28,738 bases of DNA from J005 sp964613235 (lineage in GTDB: Bacteria; Pseudomonadota; Zetaproteobacteria; Mariprofundales; Mariprofundaceae), in the NCBI GenBank assembly GCA_964613235.1, contig CAZTGM010000021.1, positions 1 to 28,738 on the forward strand. The letters run 5' to 3'. Below, one piece after another: positions 7,472 through 17,789 of the stretch. The stretch's first letter is position 1. Each line of letters starts with the position of its first letter. The notes beneath the pieces were generated by a model, which did no database searches, was not told the DNA's origin, and saw nothing but the letters and a program-made list of their open reading frames with translations. A program made the translations under genes and the position numbers.

Positions 7472-7553
7472 AATCAAAACGTTGTTAGCCCATGTCACAG
7501 CCCTGCCCTATTGCAGCGTCAGGCTGGGGTGCATTACACGAAGGAGTAAGAGA

Positions 7554-8732
7554 ATGTCTGTAATCAAAATGACCGACCTTGATCTTGCCGGCAAACGCGT
7601 TCTGATCCGTCAGGATCTGAATGTTCCCGTTGCCGACGGCAAAGTCACCAGCGACAAGCGCATCCGCGCATCGCTACCCACAATTGAGCACTGCGTAAAA
7701 GCAGGCGCCAGGGTCATGATCATGTCCCACCTGGGGCGCCCTACCGAAGGGCAACCCGAAGCGCAGTATTCGCTGGCTCCGGTTGCTGCACACATGTCCG
7801 CATTGTTGGGCCAGGATGTGCGCCTGATAACAGACTATCTCGATAGCGACGTTGATGTGGCGGACGGTGAAGTCGTGCTGCTGGAAAATGTTCGTTTCAA
7901 TGTCGGCGAAAAGAAAAATGATGAACCACTGGCCAAAAAGTATGCCGCACTGTGTGATATCTATGTCATGGATGCATTCGGCACCGCCCATCGCGCGCAG
8001 GCATCCACGCATGGTGCCGGTGTTTACGCTCCGGTCGCTTGTGCCGGCCCGCTGCTGGCAGGCGAACTGGAAGCACTGGGCAAGGCACTGGACAATCCGG
8101 CACGTCCGATGGTTGCCATTGTTGGCGGCTCCAAGGTTTCGACCAAGCTGACCGTACTGGAATCCCTGTCCAATGTTGTTGACCAGCTGGTGGTTGGCGG
8201 CGGTATTGCCAACACCTTTATTGCAGCTGCCGACAAGCCTGTAGGAAAATCGCTGTATGAAGAAGATCTGATCGATACCTGTAAATCCCTGTCGGCCACA
8301 GCTAAATCGCGTGGCGCGGATATTCCGGTGCCGACCGACGTGGTATGTGGCAAGGAATTCTCTCCGACGGCTGAAGCTACGCTGAAAAGCGTTGATGACG
8401 TTGAAGATGACGATATGATTTTCGATATTGGCCCGGACTCTGCTGCCGCTCTGGCGGAAGTTCTGAAAAAGGCCGGTACGATTGTCTGGAATGGCCCGGT
8501 TGGCGTGTTCGAGTTTGATCAGTTCGGCGAAGGCACCAAGGCCATTGCCATGGCCATTGCCGAATCCGATGCCTTTTCTATTGCCGGTGGCGGTGACACG
8601 CTGGCAGCTGTCGATAAATATGATATTGCTGACCGTGTTTCCTATATTTCAACCGGCGGCGGCGCTTTCCTGGAATTCCTGGAAGGCAAGAAACTGCCGG
8701 CCGTAGCAATGCTTGAGGAGCGTGCAGCTTAA
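7554..8732 (+). CDS. pgk: Phosphoglycerate kinase
   Basis: 392 residues. It transfers phosphate between 1,3-bisphosphoglycerate and ADP/ATP in the cytoplasm. The family signature RVLIRQDLNVP is at 15-25, followed by SHLGRP, the hinge region, the IVGGSKVSTK segment, GGGIANTF and the nucleotide-binding GGGDT near the C-terminus. The ATG at 7554 is chosen because AAGGAG stands 7 bases before it and the signature then falls at the usual distance; the frame is open 150 bases further upstream, across the hairpins, but that part has no family similarity. Its stop codon directly abuts the pyk start. Confidence 0.97.
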   Translation: MSVIKMTDLDLAGKRVLIRQDLNVPVADGKVTSDKRIRASLPTIEHCVKAGARVMIMSHLGRPTEGQPEAQYSLAPVAAHMSALLGQDVRLITDYLDSDVDVADGEVVLLENVRFNVGEKKNDEPLAKKYAALCDIYVMDAFGTAHRAQASTHGAGVYAPVACAGPLLAGELEALGKALDNPARPMVAIVGGSKVSTKLTVLESLSNVVDQLVVGGGIANTFIAAADKPVGKSLYEEDLIDTCKSLSATAKSRGADIPVPTDVVCGKEFSPTAEATLKSVDDVEDDDMIFDIGPDSAAALAEVLKKAGTIVWNGPVGVFEFDQFGEGTKAIAMAIAESDAFSIAGGGDTLAAVDKYDIADRVSYISTGGGAFLEFLEGKKLPAVAMLEERAA

Positions 8733-10187
8733 GTGGAAACATTTCGCAGAACCAAAATTGTTGCAACGCTGGGGCCAGCCTCCGAATCACCGGAGGTTAT
8801 TGACCAGCTGATCACAGCCGGCGTTAATGTTGTACGGCTGAATTTTTCACATGGCTCACCTGAAGAGCATCAGACCCGTGCAGAAAACGTGCGCGCTGCG
8901 GCGAACCGCCACGGCGTCTGCATCGGTATTCTGGCTGACATGCAGGGTCCGAAAATTCGTATCGGGAAATTCAGAACAGGCAAAACGCAGCTGAAACCCG
9001 GGCAGAAGTTCATTATCGATGGTGCGCTCGGTCTGGATGATGGCACGGATGAGCGTGTCGGCCTGACCTATAAGGAACTGGTCGGCGATGTCGAACCCGG
9101 TGCCCGTTTGCTGCTCAATGACGGGCTGATTGTCATGGATGTGGATAAGGTCATTGGCCAGGAAATCCACTGTACGGTCGTCGTTGGCGGCGAGTTGTCC
9201 AATAACAAGGGCATCAATCGTGCCGGTGGCGGATTGTCTGCAGCTGCGCTGACGGAAAAGGACAAGGAAGATATCAAGACAGCCTGTGCCATCGGCGCAG
9301 ACTATATTGCCATCTCCTTCCCGCGTGATGGCGCAGACATGGAATACGCCCGCTCACTGGTACGTGCCGAAGGCAGTGATGCCCGGCTGGTTGCAAAAGT
9401 CGAACGTGCCGAAGCCGTAGAAAACCTGGAAAGCATCCTTGAGGCATCCGATGCCGTCATGGTTGCACGCGGTGACCTGGGCGTGGAAATCGGTGATGCC
9501 GCGGTTCCCCCGGTGCAAAAACTCATCCTGCGCAAAGCACCGCGCTACAATTGCCCGGTCATCGTGGCCACGCAAATGATGGAATCGATGATCAACAATC
9601 CGATTCCGACGCGAGCAGAAGTCAACGATGTGGCCAATGCGGTACTGGATGGAACGGATGCAATCATGCTTTCCGGCGAAACCGCTGCAGGTAAATATCC
9701 AGTGCAGGCTGTGGAGGCCATGCATCGCACCTGTGTGGAAACCGAGAAGCAGAAAGTCCTTCCCTCTTCCAGTACGCGTGATCCGCGCTTTCCACCACAT
9801 TCCGTGGACGAGTGCATCGCACGTCAGGCCATGGAAGCCACGCATATGATGCCGATCAAGGCCATCGCAGCATTCACGCAAAGCGGTAATACCGTATTGT
9901 ATATGTCGCGACATCTTTCGGCCGTACCGATCTATGCGATGACACCGGATGGTCGCACAGCCGGCCGCGTGACCCTGTTCCGCAATGTCGTGGCCAAGCC
10001 GATCAGCGGAAAATATCTGGAAACGGAAGCGCCAAAAGCCACGCGTGAGGCCTTGTCGGTCATGCTCTATGACAATCTGGTCACTGAAGATGATATGGTT
10101 GTCATGACACTGGGCACGCCGATGGGTCAGGCAGGCAGTACCAATACCATGAAAATCATCAGGGTTGGCGACGCTTTCCAGCAATGA
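8733..10187 (+). CDS. pyk: Pyruvate kinase
   Basis: 484 residues. It converts phosphoenolpyruvate and ADP to pyruvate and ATP. Seen in order are TKIVATLGPAS (7-17), NFSHG (37-41), LADMQGPKIRIG (68-79), the B domain, the catalytic-lysine segment LVAKVERAEAVENL, MVARGDLGVEIG, and ATQMMESM...PTRAEVNDVANAVLDGTDAIMLSGETA. A C-terminal allosteric-type domain is present. The start is a GTG placed immediately after the pgk TAA with no spacer; the GAGGAG at 8715-8720, inside the pgk end, serves as ribosome binding site, so translation is probably coupled to pgk. It is a glycolytic, not Calvin-cycle, enzyme within the block. Confidence 0.96.
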   Translation: METFRRTKIVATLGPASESPEVIDQLITAGVNVVRLNFSHGSPEEHQTRAENVRAAANRHGVCIGILADMQGPKIRIGKFRTGKTQLKPGQKFIIDGALGLDDGTDERVGLTYKELVGDVEPGARLLLNDGLIVMDVDKVIGQEIHCTVVVGGELSNNKGINRAGGGLSAAALTEKDKEDIKTACAIGADYIAISFPRDGADMEYARSLVRAEGSDARLVAKVERAEAVENLESILEASDAVMVARGDLGVEIGDAAVPPVQKLILRKAPRYNCPVIVATQMMESMINNPIPTRAEVNDVANAVLDGTDAIMLSGETAAGKYPVQAVEAMHRTCVETEKQKVLPSSSTRDPRFPPHSVDECIARQAMEATHMMPIKAIAAFTQSGNTVLYMSRHLSAVPIYAMTPDGRTAGRVTLFRNVVAKPISGKYLETEAPKATREALSVMLYDNLVTEDDMVVMTLGTPMGQAGSTNTMKIIRVGDAFQQ

Positions 10188-10257
10188 TACATTGGTCCTG
10201 ATAATGGACTAACAGATAACAGGGTGGAAGCCCGTTAAAATTTGAAGGAGGAAAAAA

Positions 10258-11295
10258 ATGGCTCTTATTTCGATGAGACAACTACTGGATCATGCTGCAG
10301 AAAACAGCTATGGCATGCCAGCTTTTAACGTAAACAATATGGAACAGGTCCATGCGATCATGGAAGCTGCGGCTGAAGTGGATTCGCCTGTGATCATGCA
10401 GGGTTCCGCAGGCGCACGTAATTATGCCGGTGAACCGTTTCTGCGTCATATGATTGCCGCAGCAATTGAGCAATATCCCGACATTCCGGTGGTCATGCAC
10501 CAGGATCATGGCTCCTCGCCGGCTGTATGCCTGCGCTCGATCCAGTCCGGCTTTTCATCCGTCATGATGGATGGTTCACTGATGGAAGATGCCAAAACGC
10601 CATCCTCCTATGAATACAACGTTGAAGTCACCCGTAAGGTATGTGAAATGGCGCATGCCGGCGGCGTTTCCGTGGAAGGCGAACTGGGTTGCCTGGGCTC
10701 GCTGGAAACAGGCGAAGCCGGCGAAGAAGACGGAGTGGGTGCTGCGGGCAAGCTGAGCCACGACCAGATGCTGACCGATCCGGAAGAAGCCGCAGACTTC
10801 GTTGAACAGACCGGAGTGGATGCATTGGCCATTGCCATTGGCACCAGCCATGGCGCATACAAGTTCACCCGTCCGCCGACGGGCGATATCCTGGCCATTG
10901 ATCGCGTCAAGGAAATCCATGCGCGCATCCCGAACACCCATCTGGTTATGCATGGTTCTTCGTCCGTGCCTCAGGACTGGCTGAAGATCATCAACGAATA
11001 CGGTGGTGATATGGGCGAAACCTATGGCGTACCGGTCGAAGAAATCGTTGAAGGCATAAAACATGGTGTACGCAAGGTGAACATCGATACCGATCTGCGT
11101 ATGGCATCGACAGGTGCGATTCGTCGCCATCTGGCCGAAAATCCTTCCAACTTTGATCCGCGCAAATTCTACAAGGCAGCCAAGGATGCCATGAAGGATA
11201 TCTGCAAGGCTCGTTTCGAGGCATTCGGCTCTGCCGGTAATGCTTCGAAAATCAAGCCGAAGTCACTGGAAACAATGATCAACTTCTACAGTTGA
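10258..11295 (+). CDS. fba: Fructose-bisphosphate aldolase class II, Calvin-cycle subtype
   Basis: 345 residues. A zinc-dependent aldolase joining dihydroxyacetone phosphate with glyceraldehyde 3-phosphate, and with erythrose 4-phosphate in the Calvin subtype. Visible are PAFNVNNMEQ (21-30), the zinc/catalytic motif HQDHG (81-85), VEGELGCLG, the zinc-ligand segment around VMHGSSS, and NIDTDLR. The long form with the GAEEDG-like insert resembles CbbA/FbaA aldolases of autotrophs. A strong AAGGAGG lies 8 bases before the ATG. It is separated from pyk by 70 bp and closes the carbon block at a bidirectional terminator. Confidence 0.95.
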   Translation: MALISMRQLLDHAAENSYGMPAFNVNNMEQVHAIMEAAAEVDSPVIMQGSAGARNYAGEPFLRHMIAAAIEQYPDIPVVMHQDHGSSPAVCLRSIQSGFSSVMMDGSLMEDAKTPSSYEYNVEVTRKVCEMAHAGGVSVEGELGCLGSLETGEAGEEDGVGAAGKLSHDQMLTDPEEAADFVEQTGVDALAIAIGTSHGAYKFTRPPTGDILAIDRVKEIHARIPNTHLVMHGSSSVPQDWLKIINEYGGDMGETYGVPVEEIVEGIKHGVRKVNIDTDLRMASTGAIRRHLAENPSNFDPRKFYKAAKDAMKDICKARFEAFGSAGNASKIKPKSLETMINFYS

Positions 11296-11329
11296 TCGGC
11301 TTCTCGCACAAAAACGGGGCGGAGTGTAA

Positions 11330-12598
<1,269 letters not shown>

Positions 12599-12668
12599 GC
12601 ATGAAAATTAGGCGATGTGCATCCTTTTGGCGAGGATACATTCCTCCGCCTGCTTGCGTCGTGAGCAA

Positions 12669-14141
12669 ATGACGGCAATATCATTGGTCATGAGCGGAAA
12701 ACGGATCGCCCTGTTTGCAGGCCCTGTCATTGCCCTGAACATTGCACTGTTCATCGATATCCCCGACTATCCTCACGCTGCCAGCATGCTGGCACTGGCT
12801 GTATGGATGGCCATATGGTGGATCAGTGAATGCCTTCCGCTGGCCGTCACGGCCCTGATTCCACTCATTGCTTTTCCGCTGTTCGGTATTGCTGCCGGCA
12901 AGGAAGTCGCACCCAAATATACCAACAGTATCATTTTTCTGTTTCTCGGCGGCTTTCTCATTGCCCAGGCCATGGAAAACAGCGGTCTGCACAAGCGGAT
13001 CGCGCTGAATATGCTGGCCAGATTGCATGCCAGCCCGTTACAGCTGGCAATTGGTTTTTCGCTGACCACTGCCTTTCTTTCCATGTGGATATCCAATACC
13101 GCCACAACCATGCTCATGGTCACCATTGCCCTGCCATTGCTGCACCGGCTGATGGAAGAGCATGGCGAGGCCGCCATTGTTCCCATGGCAACAAGTTTTT
13201 TGTTGATTATCGCCTATTCCGCCAATATCGGCGGCATGGGTACACCGGTCGGTACTGCTCCCAACCTGGTTTTTCTTGAAAACATGCAGGCTCATGCTCC
13301 CGCAGCCACACCATCGTTTCTGCAATGGATGATCATCGGTATACCCACGGTCATCGCTGGCCTGCTGGTACTGTTTCTGTGGCTGGGACCACGTCTGACA
13401 CACATGCCATGGCGCTCATCCGATGCCGATGCCCTGAATGCTTCGCTACGTAAGCTTGGCAACATGCGCCGGGAAGAAAAGACTGTTGCCTGGGTGCTGA
13501 GCCTGACCGCCCTGTTATGGATGAGCCGCAAGGGCATTCATTCGTCAAACTTCGATCTTCCTGGCTGGGCCTCATTGCTGCCCTTTCCCGGCGTGGATGA
13601 TGGCACCGTTGCCATTGCCATGGCCTCGCTGCTGTTTCTGTGCAGGGGAAAGGATGGCAAGACCATTCTCGATAGCAAATCCTTTCGCAGCCTGCCCTGG
13701 GATATTGTGATTCTGCTGGGTGGTGGTTTTGCCCTGGCCTATGGCATGCAACATTCCGGGTTGTCTTCCTGGCTTGGCGAGCAACTGGCTTTCATGAATG
13801 ACATCTCGTTGCCATGGATGATGCTTATCATTGCATTGACCATCACCATATTAACCGAAATCACCAGCAACACGGCCACCACCCAGGTCATGCTACCCAT
13901 CCTTGCCGCCGCAGCAATGGCCAACGAACTCGATCCGTTAATGTTGCTGATTCCGGCCACCCTGTCGGCATCGTGTGCTTTCATGCTGCCGGTTGCCACA
14001 CCACCCAATGCCATCGTCTTCGGCTCGGGACATATTCACATGCGGGATATGATACGCACCGGCATACGTATGAACCTGAGTATGGCCCTGGTCATTGTAA
14101 CCATTGTCTGGTTACTTCGCCCCTGGCTACCTGAAGTATAA
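12669..14141 (+). CDS. DASS/SLC13-family anion:sodium symporter
   Basis: 490 residues with 11-12 hydrophobic segments. The two repeated sodium/substrate-site motifs SNTATT (142-147) and SNTATT (400-405) and the signature LPVATPPNAIVFG near 441-453 place it in the divalent anion:Na+ symporter family. Substrates in the family are succinate, malate, citrate, sulfate or, for some members, phosphate; the exact one is not readable here. The ATG at 12669 is used. An in-frame ATG at 12615 would add 18 residues lacking family character, and another at 12690 is also possible; none has a strong ribosome binding site. For an autotroph, dicarboxylate or sulfate uptake or export would fit. Confidence 0.88.
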   Translation: MTAISLVMSGKRIALFAGPVIALNIALFIDIPDYPHAASMLALAVWMAIWWISECLPLAVTALIPLIAFPLFGIAAGKEVAPKYTNSIIFLFLGGFLIAQAMENSGLHKRIALNMLARLHASPLQLAIGFSLTTAFLSMWISNTATTMLMVTIALPLLHRLMEEHGEAAIVPMATSFLLIIAYSANIGGMGTPVGTAPNLVFLENMQAHAPAATPSFLQWMIIGIPTVIAGLLVLFLWLGPRLTHMPWRSSDADALNASLRKLGNMRREEKTVAWVLSLTALLWMSRKGIHSSNFDLPGWASLLPFPGVDDGTVAIAMASLLFLCRGKDGKTILDSKSFRSLPWDIVILLGGGFALAYGMQHSGLSSWLGEQLAFMNDISLPWMMLIIALTITILTEITSNTATTQVMLPILAAAAMANELDPLMLLIPATLSASCAFMLPVATPPNAIVFGSGHIHMRDMIRTGIRMNLSMALVIVTIVWLLRPWLPEV

Positions 14142-14157
14142 GCGTAAGCCTCTGGGA

Positions 14158-14682
14158 TTAGCGGGAGACCTTCATCTGCACATGCACTTTACCGGCTGCT
14201 GATGCAGCCTGAATGCGCACGAACAAAATATTAATCCCCTTTTCAGCCAGTCGATAGGTAAAAGCAATGTACTTGTCATACGGTACATCCTTGAATTGCA
14301 GCATCAGGCGTTCCTGACCATTGCCGGTGGCTTCCGGACGAATATGCGTCATAAAGGAACGAACTGCAGCCTGATTGCTCATACGCTCGATATTGGACAA
14401 CAATGAGCCCTGCAGCCTTGCCGTTTTCCCCTCCTTCAGGGAAACGGCCAGTTGCTCGGCCTCTGCCGCCTGTTGTGCCTTGGCAGGCAGTGACTTTTGC
14501 AATTCCGCAATCCGGTCATGGATGGGCAAAAGTATACCAAACACCATGATGGTCAGCGGAAGAATTATGGCTGCCAGCAACAATAATCGCTGCTCCTGTT
14601 CGCTGCGCTCCGCATACCATGGCAGACAACCATCACGCCAGAGTCTGATCAGCCGTTCCCTAACTGCAGCAACATCACTCAT
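14158..14682 (-). CDS. gspM: Type II secretion system protein M
   Basis: 174 residues. A bitopic inner-membrane protein of the T2SS assembly platform: a short cytoplasmic segment with SEQEQRLL, one TM helix at about 33-53, a coiled-coil-prone stretch (AELQKSLPAKAQQAAEAEQ) and a periplasmic ferredoxin-like domain. It partners with GspL. The start ATG (14682) overlaps the gspL stop as ATGA; an upstream in-frame GTG (14688) is an alternative. It is the last gene of the operon and converges on the DASS transporter with 16 bases between stops and no evident terminator. Confidence 0.88.
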   Translation of the reverse strand: MSDVAAVRERLIRLWRDGCLPWYAERSEQEQRLLLLAAIILPLTIMVFGILLPIHDRIAELQKSLPAKAQQAAEAEQLAVSLKEGKTARLQGSLLSNIERMSNQAAVRSFMTHIRPEATGNGQERLMLQFKDVPYDKYIAFTYRLAEKGINILFVRIQAASAAGKVHVQMKVSR

Positions 14683-15938
14683 GACCACACCATCCTGAAT
14701 GACACCCTGCCTTTACCCAGTTCAGTATCGGCAATATCCACATTTCGCCCCAACTGCTGTGCCAGCTTTCGCTGCAGCTGATTCAATTGTTTCAGATTCC
14801 TGATCTCTCCGCGTATTTCAAATTGTTTACCATTAAACTGAATCTCTTTCATCGTCCATGGCATTTTCACATAGATCTGTGACAGAATATTGATATCGTG
14901 CAGCAGTGTCGTGGCCTGGGCCCCACCTGCATGTCCACCTGCCGCCCGTTGCAACTGGGCCAGAGGATCAATCACGGGATCCGTTGGTAGTGCATCCCGA
15001 AAGGCTGCAATGACACGACTTTCGTAACCGGCAATCATCCGCTGCAGGGACCACAACTGATAGCCCTGTCCCACGCCCCACACCAACAATAGTATCAATG
15101 CCATAAGCAAAGGGCGTTTCCATGCTTTCAACTCAAACAGCGGATGACTGAGCTGCCATTTTCCTCGTCTGAAATTCAGTCCCGCCGGTGAAATACCGCC
15201 CTCTGCCGCCGCTCGCGTTTCGGCATGGCGATCTGGCAAAGAATCGCATACATTGCCCTGCCAGTTCTCAAAACCACAAGCCTTCAGTGTCGCTGCCGCC
15301 AGTTGTCCGGCAACTGCCTCCCCTTCCTGCCAACCCATGGCCTGCAGGCTTGCCCGAATTTCCTCAACAATAACCCCGCCATCATGATGCTGTCGATTCA
15401 GTCGCCGTATGCCCCGCCAGCATCCCTGTTCACAGACACCGATAAACATCCCCGAATCATCTTCATCGAGCACTGCCATCTGTTCGCCATCTTCGCTGAT
15501 CCAGCGCATCAACCTGAACACAGCATCCGCCGTTACAACCGGCACAGCCTGACACCAGGCTGTTGCCTGCAGGCTTTGCAGCCATGCCATTGGCAAGCCC
15601 AGCAACAAGCCGCGAACCCCTCCTTCATACTCGCCAGCCTGCCAGCAAAGCCACCAGCGATCCTCTTCGTCGCCGGTCATATCCTCAACTTCCTGCGCCA
15701 GAATATCCTCGTCAATCAAACGCGGATGGGCCAAAGGCAACTGAAACGTCCGCACGAGCAATTGCTCCAAGGGCAGCACAATGCTGTGAATGACCCCATC
15801 ATCCGGAAGCCTCAGTTGCGGTACAAATGCACCCTCTTCACTCGTCAATACATGTCGTTCACCCTGGCGACAAGCCAGCCAGTGGCCGCCATCATCACAG
15901 ATCAGTGTCCATGCATTATACTGTGCTTGATCAGTCAT
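14679..15938 (-). CDS. gspL: Type II secretion system protein L
   Basis: 419 residues. It has an N-terminal cytoplasmic actin-like (PilM-fold) domain to about residue 260 that recruits the GspE ATPase, one TM helix (about 276-292), and a C-terminal periplasmic ferredoxin-like domain ending VSFRMVWS. The GLNFRRGKW segment just before the TM is typical of the family. The ATG lies 2 bases after the gspK stop with AAAGGA upstream, and the 3' end overlaps gspM, so translation is coupled on both sides. Confidence 0.9.
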   Translation of the reverse strand: MTDQAQYNAWTLICDDGGHWLACRQGERHVLTSEEGAFVPQLRLPDDGVIHSIVLPLEQLLVRTFQLPLAHPRLIDEDILAQEVEDMTGDEEDRWWLCWQAGEYEGGVRGLLLGLPMAWLQSLQATAWCQAVPVVTADAVFRLMRWISEDGEQMAVLDEDDSGMFIGVCEQGCWRGIRRLNRQHHDGGVIVEEIRASLQAMGWQEGEAVAGQLAAATLKACGFENWQGNVCDSLPDRHAETRAAAEGGISPAGLNFRRGKWQLSHPLFELKAWKRPLLMALILLLVWGVGQGYQLWSLQRMIAGYESRVIAAFRDALPTDPVIDPLAQLQRAAGGHAGGAQATTLLHDINILSQIYVKMPWTMKEIQFNGKQFEIRGEIRNLKQLNQLQRKLAQQLGRNVDIADTELGKGRVSFRMVWS

Positions 15939-15940
15939 AT

Positions 15941-16867
15941 TCAGACTATCCTTTCCCGTAGCAGCAATTGCAATCCGGACTTTCCTCGAATCAGAATAAA
16001 GCGCTCCCGAAACACCACACGGCCAAACGTGGCTTTTGTCGATACGATAAAGATATCACTACTGATGCTCAAGCGGTCGGCATCGGCTGGTCCGGCCCAA
16101 GCTTTACCGGCAAGGACCGATTTCACATCATCATAGGGACGAGCTGCGATCAACTGTTCGGCATCACTGCGACTCATGCGGGGGAACAAAAGCTGCAAGG
16201 CCTCGGGAGAAGCTGTATTGATATTCACTTTCAGCAGCCTGCCCTGCTGTAATGGAATGATGGTCAGAACATTTGAAAGTTTATCGATCAGTTTTACATC
16301 ATCAAAGCCGCGAATCAGCTGCAGTTCCTGCCAGCGATGCAACGGTGCATTGCGGACATGATAAGGCTTATCATAATATGCCGGATCTTCAGCCCCTCCT
16401 GGCCCGAATGGCACCTGGTCGCTATCCATCCAGTCGACCAAAGCATCGACCTTTAACGGATCAATATCCAGAGTAGAAAAATAATATTTCAATTGCTCTA
16501 CCAGCCTGACCCGCGGTTTGCCCTTTGCATTCACCAGTTGATTGACATTAAAGAAACGGTTGCCGTCCTCAATATGAATCTCGACTTTGCCATCATCGAG
16601 TGTAAAGGGCAGCGTGTTCTGCGCCCATTTCTCCTGAAGGTCGTCACGCTTGCTGTCTCTTGCATCGCGCTGCAACGTTTGCACAGCCAGTTCCAGTGCC
16701 GACTGACTCGCCATGGTGGCTCGCACCAGTTGCTGAAAGTTCTCTGCTCGGCGCAGCAAAATCAGATCCTCGTAAGCGGCTATGGCTGCCCAGGTGGAAA
16801 TCAGCGCGACCAGCCCCAATACAATGATCAGCGCAACACCGCGCTCTTTGTTCGGCACAGGCTTCAC
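15941..16867 (-). CDS. gspK: Type II secretion system minor pseudopilin K
   Basis: 308 residues, the large minor pseudopilin that caps the pseudopilus tip with I and J. Prepilin leader VKPVPNKERG is followed by VALIIVLGLVALIS; GspK proteins normally lack the Glu at +5, as seen here. A large periplasmic domain follows, with helix-hairpin-helix-like segments (VNINTASPEALQLLFPRMS). I choose the GTG at 16867, which overlaps the gspJ stop as GTGA and has AGGGG 5 bases upstream. The ATG at 16897 gives a 20-residue leader and a 34-base overlap and is the alternative. Confidence 0.9.
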   Translation of the reverse strand: MKPVPNKERGVALIIVLGLVALISTWAAIAAYEDLILLRRAENFQQLVRATMASQSALELAVQTLQRDARDSKRDDLQEKWAQNTLPFTLDDGKVEIHIEDGNRFFNVNQLVNAKGKPRVRLVEQLKYYFSTLDIDPLKVDALVDWMDSDQVPFGPGGAEDPAYYDKPYHVRNAPLHRWQELQLIRGFDDVKLIDKLSNVLTIIPLQQGRLLKVNINTASPEALQLLFPRMSRSDAEQLIAARPYDDVKSVLAGKAWAGPADADRLSISSDIFIVSTKATFGRVVFRERFILIRGKSGLQLLLRERIV

Positions 16868-17442
16868 AAATGCCCCTGCAAAACCGGCACTAGCCATTCA
16901 CGAAGTTGCTTGCCATGATGCAATTGAATGCGAAATGCCCTCGGCCAGCCTTCGCCGCCGAGCATGTCCCAGCGCTGATGCCACCGCCCCGCTTTATCGA
17001 GCATCTCGATCTGCAGGGAATCCGCGGGGCCCAGTTCGGTTTGCATCATCACACTATCGTCCCTTGCATCCAGAAGCCCCGATTCGCGGATCAACACATG
17101 GGTTTCCTCATCGATATAATAGTGAATCTCGGACAGACCCGGGCGGGCCGGCGTAGCCGAAACCAGCCAGAGTTCATCATAGGAATATTCTCCCCGATTA
17201 TCATTCACCACATCAAAAGCGCTCTGGCCTTCACCCAGTGGCTGAAGCATATAAGCAATATCCTGGTTCAGTTGCCAGCCTGTAGCCAGATTCTGTTCAT
17301 AGTTCTCACGAACATCCTGCAGGCGCCTGAAGCCCTCTCCAGCAGGCCCGATTGCTGCATAAGTCAGTGACACCACCAGTGAAAATACCACCAGTGCCAT
17401 CAGCACCTCAATCAGCGTAAACCCTGTGTCGCGTCTGCTCAT
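16864..17442 (-). CDS. gspJ: Type II secretion system minor pseudopilin J
   Basis: 192 residues. Leader MSRRDTG is followed by FTLIEVLMALVVFSL, a standard prepilin peptidase site with Glu at +5. The C-terminal domain starts around the EGFRRLQDVRENYEQ helix typical of GspJ. It forms the tip complex with GspI and GspK. The start overlaps the gspI stop by 4 bases (ATGA). Confidence 0.92.
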   Translation of the reverse strand: MSRRDTGFTLIEVLMALVVFSLVVSLTYAAIGPAGEGFRRLQDVRENYEQNLATGWQLNQDIAYMLQPLGEGQSAFDVVNDNRGEYSYDELWLVSATPARPGLSEIHYYIDEETHVLIRESGLLDARDDSVMMQTELGPADSLQIEMLDKAGRWHQRWDMLGGEGWPRAFRIQLHHGKQLREWLVPVLQGHL

Positions 17443-17789
17443 TTGCTCCGTCGGTATACGAACAGTTTAAACTCGCCGTCATGATCGACATTCACCTGAA
17501 CATTCTGTCGGACAAGTTGTTTATTCACGGTACTTTCCGACCATAAACGCCATGTAAGCTGATGTTCTCCCACTGATTTCTTCCCGCTATGCTCTCGACC
17601 GGATGATAAAGACTGAATCATTTCCTGCGCCAGAAGGTTACGCGCTTCATCAACAGCAACCGCCTGCGCCACCAGCCTTCGCTGCAGATCGGCCGAGGCG
17701 CCCAGGCGCCCCATCAAAACGACTAATGCCGTCGCGGCAATAGCCAGCGCCACCAGCGTTTCAATCAGTGTAAAGCCCTGCTGTCTCAT
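17439..17789 (-). CDS. gspI: Type II secretion system minor pseudopilin I
   Basis: 116 residues. Leader MRQQG is followed by FTLIETLVALAIAATAL, with Glu at +5. The product is short, as expected for GspI, the pseudopilin that nucleates the tip complex. ATGA overlaps join it to gspH upstream and gspJ downstream, so expression is stoichiometrically coupled. Confidence 0.92.
   Translation of the reverse strand: MRQQGFTLIETLVALAIAATALVVLMGRLGASADLQRRLVAQAVAVDEARNLLAQEMIQSLSSGREHSGKKSVGEHQLTWRLWSESTVNKQLVRQNVQVNVDHDGEFKLFVYRRSK

Noticed and set aside
7401..7553. Upstream extension of pgk through the hairpins
   Set aside because: The frame is open by chance; the ribosome binding site and the family N-terminus place the start at 7554.
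9354..10184. A 276-codon minus-strand frame inside pyk
   Set aside because: Antisense shadow of pyruvate kinase with no ribosome binding site or family motifs.
15225..16136. A 303-codon plus-strand frame opposite gspL/gspK
   Set aside because: Overlaps two certain T2SS genes; Pro/Ser/His-rich translation without motifs.
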